53,617 nucleotides of DNA from a bacterium (GTDB taxonomy: Bacteria > Actinomycetota > Thermoleophilia > Solirubrobacterales > 70-9). Within the stretch, counting starts at the first letter, position 1, and every line of letters begins with the position of its first letter. Location: the NCBI GenBank assembly GCA_023251935.1, contig JAHEXV010000009.1, forward strand, positions 1 to 53,617, read 5' to 3'. The position numbers were made by a program, and so were the translations under genes. The notes under the pieces were generated by a model. That model was not told the origin of the DNA. It made no database searches and was given only the letters and a program-made list of their open reading frames with translations. Below are positions 8,174-16,488 of the stretch, piece by piece.

Positions 8174-8608
8174 CTAAGGGAGCAGCAGCTTGTCGTCGGA
8201 GCTGGGCCGCCCCTTGGCGACCGTGAAGCTCGCGGGCTCAGCGCCCGCTGCCCCTGCGGCGCTCGCCTGATAGTCGCCCTCGGGGAGCTCGACCTTGAGG
8301 TAGCCGGGCTGGCCGGGCTTGATCTCGCCCGTCGATGCGCGCTTGGGCCCGCTGAGCTCCAGCCGCACCGCGGCGTCGGACGAATTGGCGACGCTGAAGG
8401 TGACCAGACCGGCTCCGAAGTTGTTCGGAGAGATCGCCACCCGTTTGGCGTCGATCTTCGCGGCGACCTCGATCGGGGGCGCGGGGCGCGGCGCTTCGAT
8501 CGATTCGCTCGAGCCGCAGCCCGCCAGCAGGGCGGTCACGAGGAGCGCGGCGACCGCCGGCCACGCCCGGCGTCCGCGACGTGAGCCTCTCCAGGCACCC
8601 GCGCCCAT
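8174..8608 (-). CDS. Small secreted lipoprotein
   Basis: A 144-residue protein. A basic N-terminus and hydrophobic stretch lead into the lipobox LLAGC with C31 as the lipidated cysteine, so it should be anchored outside the membrane. The mature part (about 50-140) reads like a beta-sandwich or cupredoxin-like domain (FGAGLVTFSVANSSDAAVRL, LPEGDYQASA), but copper ligands (His/Cys/Met) are lacking. TACATT at 8615-8620 lies 6 nt upstream of the start, suggesting leaderless transcription. Function unknown. Confidence 0.7.
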   Translation of the reverse strand: MGAGAWRGSRRGRRAWPAVAALLVTALLAGCGSSESIEAPRPAPPIEVAAKIDAKRVAISPNNFGAGLVTFSVANSSDAAVRLELSGPKRASTGEIKPGQPGYLKVELPEGDYQASAAGAAGAEPASFTVAKGRPSSDDKLLLP

Positions 8609-8641
8609 CGCCGCAATGTAGCCGACCCGCCGCCCGGGGGC

Positions 8642-9595
8642 TCAGAACGGAAGCGCCACGACCTCGGCGCCGACGCCTGTCTTGCCGACCGCCACCCGGG
8701 TGCCCGGCTCGGCCTCGCGGCGGATCACGGCCAGCGCGATCGGGCCGAGGGCGGGGGAGATCACCGCGGTGCCGATCTCGCCCAGCTCGCGATCGGTGAG
8801 CGTGACCCGATCCCCGTCGGCGACCGGGCGCTCGAGGCGCAGCCCTCGAAGGTGCCGGTTCGGCCGGCCCTTGTAGTGGAGGCGGGCGACCGTCTCCTGG
8901 CCGATGTAACAGCCCTTCGTGAAGCTGACCGCGCGGTCGTCGATCCCGGCCTCCTGGGGAATCGTGGCGGCGCTCATCTCACGCCCGAAGCGGGGGCGAC
9001 CCGACTCCACGCGGACGATCTCCGCCGCCTGCTCGCTGACCCGCTCCGCTCCCGCGTCGACCAGGGCGCCGACAACCGGGCCCAGCTCGGCGGCGGCGAA
9101 GATCAGGTCGATCCCGAGGTCGGTGGCCACCGCGCGGCACCCTGCGCCGCCGATTTCGAGCTCGCGATGGACGTGCTCGGGGGAGAGGCCTTCCACCCCG
9201 CTGGTGGTGGCGGCAGCCGGGCCGATCACCGAGAGGATCGCGCGGTCCTCGGTGTGGTCGGTGATCTGGACGTCCTGGCCCACGCGGTAGAGCGACAGGT
9301 GGCGCACGACGGTCTCGGTCGTCGCCCGCTCCAGATCGATCCACAGCCGGTCCGGACCCAGCCGCAGGACGCGCATGTCCGCCTGCATGTGGCCCTTGCG
9401 GTCCAGCAGGGCGGCGTAGCAGCCTTCGCCCGGGGCGATCCCCTCGAGGTCGTTGGTGAGCTGGCCCTGGAGAAAGGCGGGCGCGTCGGGGCCGGAGACG
9501 ACGAGCTTGCCGCGGTCGGAGCGGTCGATCAGCCCGGCCCCCTCGCGCAAGACCCGGTACTGCCCGTCGAGCTCGACTGCGGCATCCGTGGCCAC
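8642..9595 (-). CDS. ygfZ: YgfZ/GcvT-domain folate-binding protein
   Basis: A 317-residue protein of the YgfZ family, which binds tetrahydrofolate and supports Fe-S cluster enzymes such as those modifying tRNA. The diagnostic motif K-G-C-Y-I-G-Q-E is at residues 227-234 and is followed by TVARLHYKGRPNRHLRG. The N-terminal GcvT-like fold is marked by FLQGQLTNDLEG (41-52) and LLDRKGHMQADMRV (63-76). The start is GTG with no Shine-Dalgarno but a TACAAT box 7 nt away, which argues for a leaderless mRNA. It lies back to back with the metal regulator gene. Confidence 0.9.
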   Translation of the reverse strand: MATDAAVELDGQYRVLREGAGLIDRSDRGKLVVSGPDAPAFLQGQLTNDLEGIAPGEGCYAALLDRKGHMQADMRVLRLGPDRLWIDLERATTETVVRHLSLYRVGQDVQITDHTEDRAILSVIGPAAATTSGVEGLSPEHVHRELEIGGAGCRAVATDLGIDLIFAAAELGPVVGALVDAGAERVSEQAAEIVRVESGRPRFGREMSAATIPQEAGIDDRAVSFTKGCYIGQETVARLHYKGRPNRHLRGLRLERPVADGDRVTLTDRELGEIGTAVISPALGPIALAVIRREAEPGTRVAVGKTGVGAEVVALPF

Positions 9596-9602
9596 GGAGC
9601 CG

Positions 9603-9608
9603 ATTGTA
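9603..9608 (-). promoter_or_regulatory. -10 element for ygfZ
   Basis: On the minus strand this reads TACAAT, ending 7 nt before the GTG start of ygfZ. No ribosome binding site lies between. It is a good candidate for a leaderless promoter; no clear -35 is visible. Confidence 0.45.
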
Positions 9609-9633
9609 GGGACGACCGGGCGGATCCAGCGGA

Positions 9634-9653
9634 TATTTTGAGTAAGCTAAATT
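9634..9653. promoter_or_regulatory. Candidate DtxR/MntR-type operator
   Basis: An AT-rich imperfect inverted repeat, TTTTGAG-TAA-GCTAAAT, sits in otherwise GC-rich DNA 12-31 nt before the metal-regulator ATG. Half sites of the TTTNG/CTAAA kind recall DtxR and MntR boxes. Its right half contains TAAATT, a possible -10 for the downstream gene, so binding would block transcription. This is inference from position and symmetry. Confidence 0.4.
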
Positions 9654-9664
9654 CCGATTTCACC

Positions 9665-10387
9665 ATGGCGCATACACGCACATCGAGCAAGGCCAGGATC
9701 GAGGAGCGGCGCAGCGCCCCGGCGTCGGAGGCGGTGGAGGACTACGCGAAGGCGATCTACGCGCTCGAGCTTCACCGGGAAGGGCCGATCACGACCTCGG
9801 CGCTCGCCGAGCGGCTCGAGGTGGCGCCCTCCTCGGTGACCGCGATGCTGAAGCGCCTCGACGAGCTCGGGCTGGTCCGCTACGAGCCCTACCACGGCGT
9901 CACCCTGACCCGATCCGGGGAGAGGGTCGCCCTCGAGGTGATCCGGCATCACCGGCTGATCGAGGCGTTCCTGTCCGAGGCGCTCGAGATGCCGTGGGAT
10001 CGCGTTCACGACGAGGCCGAGGTGCTGGAGCACTACATCTCGGAGGAGCTCGAGGGACGGATCGCCGAGAAGCTCGGCAATCCCGTCCTCGACCCGCACG
10101 GCGACCCGATCCCGACGCCGGAGCTCGACCTGGCCGCCGACCGGACGACGGCCCTGGCGAGGCTCGAGCGCGGCCAGCGCGCCAGGTTCGCACGGGTCTC
10201 GGACTCGGACCCCGCGATGCTTCGCTATCTCGCCGCGCGCGGGATCCGCCCGGGGGTCGAGCTCCGCGTGGTCGGCGCCCAGCCGTTCGGCGGCCCGCTG
10301 TTCGTCGAGGTCGACGGCCGCCAGCATGCTCTGGGAGGCGAGCTGGCCCAGAAGATGCGGGTCGAGCTGGAGAGGGCCGGGAAGTGA
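9665..10387 (+). CDS. DtxR/MntR-family metal-dependent transcriptional regulator
   Basis: A 240-residue regulator. Residues about 15-85 form the winged helix (EDYAKAIYALELHREGPITT, SALAERLEVAPSSVTAMLKR), and residues 85-150 are the metal-binding dimerisation region (RHHRLIEAFL, EVLEHYISEELE). Residues 165-240 form an SH3-like FeoA domain (GIRPGVELRVVG, FVEVDGRQHALGGELA). Such proteins repress transporters when Mn or Fe is plentiful. The ATG at 9665 starts the conserved region; a long upstream open frame is antisense to ygfZ and is not part of it. It overlaps the Nramp gene by 4 nt (GTGA), so manganese-responsive control is the likely role. Confidence 0.85.
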   Translation: MAHTRTSSKARIEERRSAPASEAVEDYAKAIYALELHREGPITTSALAERLEVAPSSVTAMLKRLDELGLVRYEPYHGVTLTRSGERVALEVIRHHRLIEAFLSEALEMPWDRVHDEAEVLEHYISEELEGRIAEKLGNPVLDPHGDPIPTPELDLAADRTTALARLERGQRARFARVSDSDPAMLRYLAARGIRPGVELRVVGAQPFGGPLFVEVDGRQHALGGELAQKMRVELERAGK

Positions 10388-11742
10388 ATCGCGCCCTCGA
10401 CTCGACCCTCGAGGGATCGGCGGGCCCGGCGGCCGCCCGGATGGAGGCGGGCGAGCCCACCGTTGAGGACGTCCTGCCGGGTGAGGCCGCTGTCGCGGAG
10501 GCCGCCCGCCGGTCGCTGGACGGCCGGGCCCGCGGACCGGCGCGCGTCTGGCCCTTCCTGGGCCCGGCGTTCATCGCCGCCGTCGCCTACATCGACCCGG
10601 GCAACTTCGCCACCAACATCGCCGGCGGCGCGCAGTTCGGCTATCTGCTGCTCTGGGTCGTCCTCGGCGCCAACCTGATCGCGATGGTCGTGCAGACCCA
10701 GTCGGCAAAGCTGGGCATCGCCACAGGCCGGAACCTGTCAGAGCTCTGTCGCGAGAACTTTCCCCGGCCCGCCTCGATCGGCATGTGGGTACAGGCCGAG
10801 ATCGTGGCGATGTCGTGCGACGTTGCCGAGGTCGTCGGCGCAGCGCTCGGACTCAACCTGCTCTTCGGCATCCCCCTGTTCCCGGCGGCGCTGATGGCCG
10901 GAGCGGGGGCGTTTGCGATCCTCGCTCTCCAGCAGATGGGGCTCAGGCGCCTCGAGGCCGGGATTGCGGTTCTGGCCGGCGTGGTGCTGGTCTCGTTCGG
11001 TCTCGAAATCGTCTATTCCCATCCCGCCCCGAGCCAGGTGGCGGGCCACCTGTTCAGCCCGGCGTTCAGCAGCACCGAGAGCGTCTTGCTGGCGACCGGG
11101 ATCATCGGCGCCACCGTGATGCCGCACGTCATCTATCTGCACTCGGCGCTCACTCAGCGCCGGGTCGTCGGGCGAAACGACGACGAGCGTCGGCGCATTC
11201 TCGGCTTCGAGCGGATGGACGTCGTGATCGCGATGACGCTCGCCGGCGTGGTCAACCTGTCGATGATGGTTATGGCGGCCGCCCTGTTCAGCGGCGGCGC
11301 GCTAGCCGGCATCGACTCGATCGAGGGCGCGTTCCGCGGGCTTCAACAGAGCGTCTCCGGGCACGCCGCGACGATCTTCGGGATCGCGCTGGTCGCGTCC
11401 GGGTTCGCCTCCTCCTCGGTGGGGACGATGGCGGGCCAGGTCGTCATGCAGGGGTTCATCCGGCGCCGCATCCCGATCTTCGTGCGGCGAGCGCTGACTT
11501 TGGCGCCCGCACTCATCGTCATCGCCGTGGGCGTTGCTCCCACGGACGCGCTCGTGATCAGTCAGGTGGTGCTCTCGTTCGGCATTCCGTTCGCCCTCGT
11601 CCCCTTGGTCCTGCTGGCTCGTCGTAAGGACGTCATGGGCTCGCTTGCCAACCCGCGATGGCTCTCGGTGCTCGCTGGTTCGCTGGCGGCGCTGATCATC
11701 GCGCTCAACGTCTTCCTGCTCCAGCAGGTGTTCCTGGGCTAG
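10384..11742 (+). CDS. mntH: Nramp-family Mn2+/divalent metal transporter
   Basis: A 452-residue integral membrane protein with about 11 hydrophobic segments. The Nramp metal-binding motifs are intact: DPGN at residues 71-74 in the first helix and MPH at 246-248 in the sixth (GATVMPHVIYLHS). The first 55 residues form a poorly conserved charged extension. The GTG at 10384 overlaps the regulator's TGA and has GGAGAG about 9 nt upstream; an ATG at 10441 is an alternative. Coupling to a DtxR-type regulator supports manganese import with proton coupling. Confidence 0.88.
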   Translation: MNRALDSTLEGSAGPAAARMEAGEPTVEDVLPGEAAVAEAARRSLDGRARGPARVWPFLGPAFIAAVAYIDPGNFATNIAGGAQFGYLLLWVVLGANLIAMVVQTQSAKLGIATGRNLSELCRENFPRPASIGMWVQAEIVAMSCDVAEVVGAALGLNLLFGIPLFPAALMAGAGAFAILALQQMGLRRLEAGIAVLAGVVLVSFGLEIVYSHPAPSQVAGHLFSPAFSSTESVLLATGIIGATVMPHVIYLHSALTQRRVVGRNDDERRRILGFERMDVVIAMTLAGVVNLSMMVMAAALFSGGALAGIDSIEGAFRGLQQSVSGHAATIFGIALVASGFASSSVGTMAGQVVMQGFIRRRIPIFVRRALTLAPALIVIAVGVAPTDALVISQVVLSFGIPFALVPLVLLARRKDVMGSLANPRWLSVLAGSLAALIIALNVFLLQQVFLG

Positions 11743-13781
11743 CCGCGGGCCGGGCTCGACTGCCCATTGGTCGGGCTCGACTGCCCATTGCGCTGGGCCC
11801 CGAATACGACCTGGATCACGGAGCCGAACTGGTTCGAGATGATCCGTGCGCGGTTGATCTGGGTTCGCGTCCAGGGGCGCTCGAGCTCGCTGTAGGCCTC
11901 GACGATGCCCACGGCTTCGCCCTGGCTGACGACTGGGACGATCAGTAGCGACCGCATGCCGAGCGAGAGCAGCAGCTCGACCTCCTGTGGGTCCGCCTCC
12001 GGGTCGCCGACCAGGACCTGGGCGGCCTGCTGCTCGCGCAGGACGCGGGCGGTCAGCGGGTATTCCGAAAGGGCGAATCGCTCCTCGCGGGTGCCGCCGC
12101 TCTCGGCCACGGTTTCGACAACCTGCTCGTCTGGCCGCCAGCGGGACAGGCAGATCGTCTCGGCCTGAAGCTCCTCGCCGATCAGGGCGAGCGCGCCTTC
12201 GATGTCCTTGCCGGAGCGCGCGCTGGCGAGCCGGGCGCTGAGGTGCTCGAGCCGTCGGTCACCGGCGGCGATCCGGCCGCTGCCCACCGGGCTGGCGCGG
12301 AGCGCCTGCGCGAGGGAAGCGCGGCAGACCTCGGCCGCCACCGGTGAGACGAGGGCCCAGGGCCGGGCGGGGCGGGCGAGCGCGTATCCCTGTCCCCACT
12401 GGACGTCGAGGTCGCCGAGGACGGCGAGGTCGTCGAGGCTCTCGATTCCCTCGGCGCAGACGATCGCCCCGGTCCGCCGCGCGAAGCGAACGAATGACTC
12501 GACCAGCACCATCCTGGCCGGATCGGCGTGGATCCCCTTGGTCAAGTCCCGGTCGAGCTTGACGATGTCGGGGCGCACCCGCATCGCCTGGGTGAGCCCG
12601 GCGTATCCGGCTCCGGCATCGTCCAGGGCGATCTGGGCGCCTCGCTCGCGGAGCTCGGCGAGGATCTCCGCCAAGTGGTCGTCGTCCGAGACGAACTCGT
12701 GCTCGGTGATCTCGATCACGACCCCGGTGAGCTCGCGGGGGAGCGCCCGAACCACGGGCCCGGAGGTCAGCGCCGAGGGGCTGACGTTGATCGCAAGATG
12801 GGTCCCGAGCGGTCTCCCGACGGGCTCCAGCGCCGCCTGGATCGCCGCCGCCTCCAGGTCGGGGCCGAGGCCACAGCCGTGCGCTTGAGCGAACCAAGCC
12901 TCGGGGGAGCGCTTCGGCTGGTTCGTGAACCGAGCCAACGACTCGTAGCCGACCAGGTGCCCGCTGGCCAACGCCACCACGGGCTGGAAGACAGGCGTGA
13001 TCGGACGCGGCGAGTCGAGCAGCGCGGCTACCTCGGCGGCGCGGGGCTTCGTCCAGGCGAGGGGAACGTGCCCGGGGTGGAACCGACGCGTCCGGCCCTT
13101 GCCCCGGCCCTTGGCCCAGTGGAGGGCACCCTCGGCGAGCTGACAGAGGTTGGAGGCGTCCTCGGCGTCGTCCGGATACGCGGCCACGCCGGCCGAGCAC
13201 GAGAGGTCGATGCCTTGCACGGAGACCGCGCTCACCGCGTCGCGGGCCAGCTCGGCCGTCCTGTAGGCGGCCTCGGCGCTGCGGTCCGGCAGGATCAGCG
13301 CGAACTCCTTGCCGCCGATGCGCGCCGCGGTGCCGGTGCCGTTGACCGCGATCCGAAGGCTCTTGCCGATCGATCTCAGGACCTCGTCGCCGTGCGAATG
13401 CCCATGGGCGTCGTTGACCGCCTTGAAGTTGTCCACGTCCAGCATCACCAGGGCAAGGCGCCGGTCCTTTCCGCGGGCCCGCTCGAGCTGGCGCGCGAGC
13501 GCCTGGTGAAAGCCACGATGGTTGGCCAGGCCGGTGAGCGGGTCGATCCTCGACAGGCCCTCGAGCTCGCTCTCGTGACGCTTGACGAGCGGTAGCAGCG
13601 CCGCCGTCCCGAGTGCGCCGCCGCAGCCGAGCACCAGCAGAGGGACGCCCTCCACGCCCGCCGCCGCGAGCGCGACGACGCAGAACCAGAGCAGGCTGGC
13701 TCCCACCGCCCCCGCAAGCAGCAACCCGCGCGGGAAGCGACGGGTGGCCCCAGCCCCAGCTCGTGTCCGCGATCGGCGCAT
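11739..13781 (-). CDS. Membrane GGDEF-EAL-GAF c-di-GMP signalling protein
   Basis: A 680-residue protein. Two hydrophobic segments lie at about 18-42 and 45-66, followed by a GGDEF domain (75-230), an EAL phosphodiesterase domain (260-480) and a GAF sensor (500-665). The cyclase signature is GGKEF (156-160) rather than GG[D/E]EF, so cyclase activity is doubtful. The EAL motif reads ESL (280-282), but the other catalytic residues remain: N332 (INVSP), E360, D387-D388 (ALDDAGAG), K408, E444 and Q464. It is therefore probably a c-di-GMP phosphodiesterase with a regulatory GGDEF. The ATG at 13781 has GGGAG upstream. The stop overlaps mntH's stop. Confidence 0.85.
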   Translation of the reverse strand: MRRSRTRAGAGATRRFPRGLLLAGAVGASLLWFCVVALAAAGVEGVPLLVLGCGGALGTAALLPLVKRHESELEGLSRIDPLTGLANHRGFHQALARQLERARGKDRRLALVMLDVDNFKAVNDAHGHSHGDEVLRSIGKSLRIAVNGTGTAARIGGKEFALILPDRSAEAAYRTAELARDAVSAVSVQGIDLSCSAGVAAYPDDAEDASNLCQLAEGALHWAKGRGKGRTRRFHPGHVPLAWTKPRAAEVAALLDSPRPITPVFQPVVALASGHLVGYESLARFTNQPKRSPEAWFAQAHGCGLGPDLEAAAIQAALEPVGRPLGTHLAINVSPSALTSGPVVRALPRELTGVVIEITEHEFVSDDDHLAEILAELRERGAQIALDDAGAGYAGLTQAMRVRPDIVKLDRDLTKGIHADPARMVLVESFVRFARRTGAIVCAEGIESLDDLAVLGDLDVQWGQGYALARPARPWALVSPVAAEVCRASLAQALRASPVGSGRIAAGDRRLEHLSARLASARSGKDIEGALALIGEELQAETICLSRWRPDEQVVETVAESGGTREERFALSEYPLTARVLREQQAAQVLVGDPEADPQEVELLLSLGMRSLLIVPVVSQGEAVGIVEAYSELERPWTRTQINRARIISNQFGSVIQVVFGAQRNGQSSPTNGQSSPARG

Positions 13782-13831
13782 CCGCGAAGTGCTCCCTACG
13801 CATACATCGGCGGCTCGTGTCGGGCCTTGAG

Positions 13832-13837
13832 TAGGCT
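13832..13837 (+). promoter_or_regulatory. -10 element for the 13845 gene
   Basis: TAGGCT lies 7 nt before the ATG at 13845 with no ribosome binding site between, as expected for a leaderless promoter. It sits in the 63-nt divergent gap opposite the c-di-GMP gene. Confidence 0.4.
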
Positions 13838-13844
13838 GTCGTCG

Positions 13845-14207
13845 ATGGGCCTCGCCGACTCGTTTCAGGCGGTTCTCGATTCCCTCCCCGACGACTGGAC
13901 CGACCTCGAGATCGACCTCCGCATCCTCGACGAGGAGCGGTATGTGGATGCCGCCGTCCTGCTGACGCAGATCAACGCCCAGCCCTACTCGAAGGCGGAT
14001 TGGCACTGGCGGCTGCTGATCGCCCACAGATTCGGCCACGCGGCGGCCGCCGAAGCCGTCAAGGGCACCCTGGAGCTGGTCGACCGCGAGGGGATCGAGG
14101 GCGAGATGATGGTCCGGGAGGTCCGGGAGGGCCGGGCCGAGGTGGTCCAGATGTGGGGGCGCCCGGAGAGCGTCCGTCAGGACTTTCGCCGTCGTCGCAG
14201 CCTCTGA
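13845..14207 (+). CDS. Conserved hypothetical protein, 120 residues
   Basis: A small acidic protein without signal peptide or membrane segment. Notable phrases are LPDDWTDLEIDLRILDEERY and QPYSKADWHWRLLIAHRFGHAAA, followed by a basic tail (FRRRRSL). I do not recognise the family. It is divergent from the c-di-GMP gene and is followed after 3 nt by a receiver-like gene, so the two probably form a two-gene unit. The start was chosen for the TAGGCT box just upstream. Confidence 0.6.
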   Translation: MGLADSFQAVLDSLPDDWTDLEIDLRILDEERYVDAAVLLTQINAQPYSKADWHWRLLIAHRFGHAAAAEAVKGTLELVDREGIEGEMMVREVREGRAEVVQMWGRPESVRQDFRRRRSL

Positions 14208-14210
14208 CGA

Positions 14211-14537
14211 GTGGCGCGGATAGTCGCCCTCGTTCCGGACCTGATGCTCGCCAGCCGGGTCGAGGCCACCCTCACTGGGGCGGGTCACGACGTCGTGCTG
14301 AGCTCGGATCCGGCCGTCGGGCCGCTGGACGAAGCGGACGTCGTCGTCGCGGACGTGGGCGACGTCGACCCGGGGTTGGTGGCGGGCAAGGGCCCGCCTG
14401 TTCTCGGCGTCTACCGCCACACGGACCCGGACACACGCGCCCGGGCTGAGGCTGCTGGAGTCGAGCTGGTCGTTCCACGCTCACGGCTGGCCAGGGAGCT
14501 GCCTGAGCTGGTCGATCGCCTGCTCGAGGCCGACTAG
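14211..14537 (+). CDS. Receiver-like (CheY-fold) small protein, degenerate
   Basis: A 108-residue protein with the alternating strand-helix rhythm of a response-regulator receiver: RIVALVPDLMLASRVEATL, then ADVVVADVGDV with an aspartate at the end of the third strand, then GPPVLGVYRHTD and AGVELVVPRSRLARELPELV. The acidic pocket after strand 1 is lacking (VPDL), so normal phosphotransfer is doubtful. No output domain. It begins with GTG 3 nt after the upstream gene. It may be a pseudo-receiver; the partner is unknown. Confidence 0.5.
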   Translation: MARIVALVPDLMLASRVEATLTGAGHDVVLSSDPAVGPLDEADVVVADVGDVDPGLVAGKGPPVLGVYRHTDPDTRARAEAAGVELVVPRSRLARELPELVDRLLEAD

Positions 14538-15520
14538 CCCCCCAAGACCCGGATGTCAGGCTGGAGGCCGAACGCGCGCAGGCTCGGACGAGAGTCGACG
14601 ATCCCATGGGCGACCTCCCAGCGAGACCACTTGATCAGGGGTGCCGGGAGGAAGCGGCCAGCCGGAACGAACGCGGCGGCGCTGTCGAGCTCATGGAGCT
14701 CGCTGCGCTGCTCATCCGGGTCCAACCCGGTGGTGTCGCCGAGGAGGCTGCTCAGGGCGCGACTCGGATCGTGCGCGGCGATGAGATAGCCCTTTGCGGT
14801 GGCCTCGCGCACGGACTTGACCAGGGCGGGATCCTGACGCGCCAGCTTGGCGGTGGTGCAGAGGACCAGCTCCGGGTAGCGCGGGGCGCCGTAGCGGTTG
14901 ACACGGAACTCGCGGATAGGCACCCCGTCCCTCTCGAGCGTGACGCCCTCGGCGTTCCAGAACGCGGTGGCCGCGTCCAGCTTGCCGGCGCGCAGATCCG
15001 CCACGGCGTTGAAGCCGATCGTCACCCGGTGCACGCTTGAAGGGTCGACTCCGCCGGCGGCGAGCACAGAATCCAGAACGGCGTCATCCGAAGGGAGGCC
15101 GGTGACGCCGACCGTCTTGCCCGCGAGGTCGGCCGGGGTGTGGACCTCGGCCCGGTCCCTGGCGATCACGGCCGCGAGCGGTAGCTGCACGATCGGCATT
15201 ACCCCCACGACCTCGAGCCCGCGCTCCCGCGCGATCGCCAGGTCGTGGATGTCGAGGATCGCGAACTGCGCCCGGCCTGCCGCGAGCAGCTTCGGCGCGT
15301 CGGTGGACGCGGACGGCTGCTGGACGTCCAAGTCGACGCCTTCGTCCCGGTAGTAGCCTTCGGCGAGCGCCGCGTAGATCCCGGCGTGCACGGCGTTGGG
15401 CTGGAAGTCGAGAACCAGGGTCGCGCCTTGCGGCGCGCCCGGTTCAGCGCCATCGCCACCGCAGGCGGCCAGGCCGACCGAGGCGAGGATGGCCGCCAGC
15501 AGCGCGACGACCCTGATCAT
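14534..15520 (-). CDS. NMT1/THI5-like ABC transporter substrate-binding lipoprotein
   Basis: A 328-residue protein. The lipobox GLAAC places the lipidated cysteine at residue 20. The NMT1-type fold shows as LVLDFQPNAVHAGIYAALAEGYY, a sequence seen in binding proteins for thiamine-pyrimidine precursors and related heterocycles or alkanesulfonates. Further marks are LAGKTVGVTGLPSDD and VTIGFNAVADLRAGKLDAATAFW. No permease or ATPase gene is adjacent, so it is an orphan here. I looked for a TPP riboswitch in the leader (15521-15676) and did not find the conserved core. TATCCT lies 10 nt upstream of the ATG. The ligand is unknown. Confidence 0.8.
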   Translation of the reverse strand: MIRVVALLAAILASVGLAACGGDGAEPGAPQGATLVLDFQPNAVHAGIYAALAEGYYRDEGVDLDVQQPSASTDAPKLLAAGRAQFAILDIHDLAIARERGLEVVGVMPIVQLPLAAVIARDRAEVHTPADLAGKTVGVTGLPSDDAVLDSVLAAGGVDPSSVHRVTIGFNAVADLRAGKLDAATAFWNAEGVTLERDGVPIREFRVNRYGAPRYPELVLCTTAKLARQDPALVKSVREATAKGYLIAAHDPSRALSSLLGDTTGLDPDEQRSELHELDSAAAFVPAGRFLPAPLIKWSRWEVAHGIVDSRPSLRAFGLQPDIRVLGG

Positions 15521-15676
15521 GGAATCGGCCAGGATAGCCGCGGCGCGTCTCGTGCGAGGGCCGGCAATGACCCACAAGCCAGCAGTCCGACCGCGAGGCG
15601 GATAGACTCCGCCGCCGCCCGTGCAGGCCCCCCGGCCCGCACGGCTCAAACGAGAGCTTCGAGGAGGTTCGACTCA

Positions 15677-16459
15677 GTGCAGGATCGAGGACTCGCCGCC
15701 TACATCGCGGAACTGATCGGAACGATGCTGCTCGTGTTCGCGATCTGCACCGTGGTGACCCTTTACGTTGCCACCAGCCCCGCTGCCCAAACGGGCTCCG
15801 ACTACGCGGTTGTCGGGCTCGTCCACGCGTTCGTGCTCTTTGGATTGATCATGGCGTTGGGTGCGGTCAGCGGCGGGCACTTCAACCCGGTGGTGACGCT
15901 CGCGGCTGCGGTCCTGCGGCGGATCGATCCCGTGGACGCCTTGGTCTACATCCTCGCCCAACTCTCCGGGGGCGTGCTCGGGGCGCTGCTGGTCAAGGCC
16001 TTCCTGCTCGACGAGGGGCGGGCAAGCAACTACGGCGCCCTATCGATCAGTCCGCTCATTGCTGGCAACGTCGCGGGGGCGTGCATCGAGGGAATCGGCA
16101 CCTTCCTGCTGGTGCTCGCGGTCTGCGCGGTCGCCTTCAATCCAAGGGCCCGTCGCGAGTGGGGGCCCTTGGCGATCGGCTTCACGCTCGGGCTCGACAT
16201 CATGATCTTCGGGCCGCTGACCGGCGGCGGGTTCAACCCCGCACGGTGGTTCGGGCCGGCGCTGATCGGCAACGAGTTCGCAGGCGCCTGGCTCTACATC
16301 GTCGGACCGATCGTTGGCGCGCTCGCAGCCGCGGCTCTGTATCGATTCGTGATCGTCGGCGGGCAGTACGCCCTCGGGCCCGAGTCTCCCGCGGGGCCGG
16401 GTGAGGTGGTCGAGAACGTGGCCGGTGACGTCTCGACGGCCAGCTCACGTCGCAAGTAG
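15677..16459 (+). CDS. MIP-family channel (aquaporin/glyceroporin)
   Basis: A 260-residue protein with six hydrophobic segments and the two half-helix motifs of major intrinsic proteins: GGHFNPVVTL (NPV at 70-72) and GGGFNPARWFGPAL (NPAR at 187-190). The first motif is NPV rather than NPA, which may alter selectivity. The GTG at 15677 follows a clear GAGGAGG at about 9-nt spacing. The C-terminal 30 residues are a polar cytoplasmic tail. Water, glycerol or another small neutral solute is likely; the sequence does not decide. Confidence 0.85.
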   Translation: MQDRGLAAYIAELIGTMLLVFAICTVVTLYVATSPAAQTGSDYAVVGLVHAFVLFGLIMALGAVSGGHFNPVVTLAAAVLRRIDPVDALVYILAQLSGGVLGALLVKAFLLDEGRASNYGALSISPLIAGNVAGACIEGIGTFLLVLAVCAVAFNPRARREWGPLAIGFTLGLDIMIFGPLTGGGFNPARWFGPALIGNEFAGAWLYIVGPIVGALAAAALYRFVIVGGQYALGPESPAGPGEVVENVAGDVSTASSRRK

Positions 16460-16476
16460 CGGAGCTCGCGCTGCGC

Positions 16477-16482
16477 TAGCTT
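16477..16482 (+). promoter_or_regulatory. -10 element for fbiC
   Basis: TAGCTT lies 6 nt before the GTG start of fbiC, with no ribosome binding site between; a leaderless promoter is likely. Confidence 0.4.
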
Positions 16483-16488
16483 GACGGC

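Noticed and set aside
15521-15676. TPP riboswitch ahead of the NMT1-like gene
   Set aside because: The conserved CTGAGA and downstream helix sequences are absent from the leader on the minus strand.
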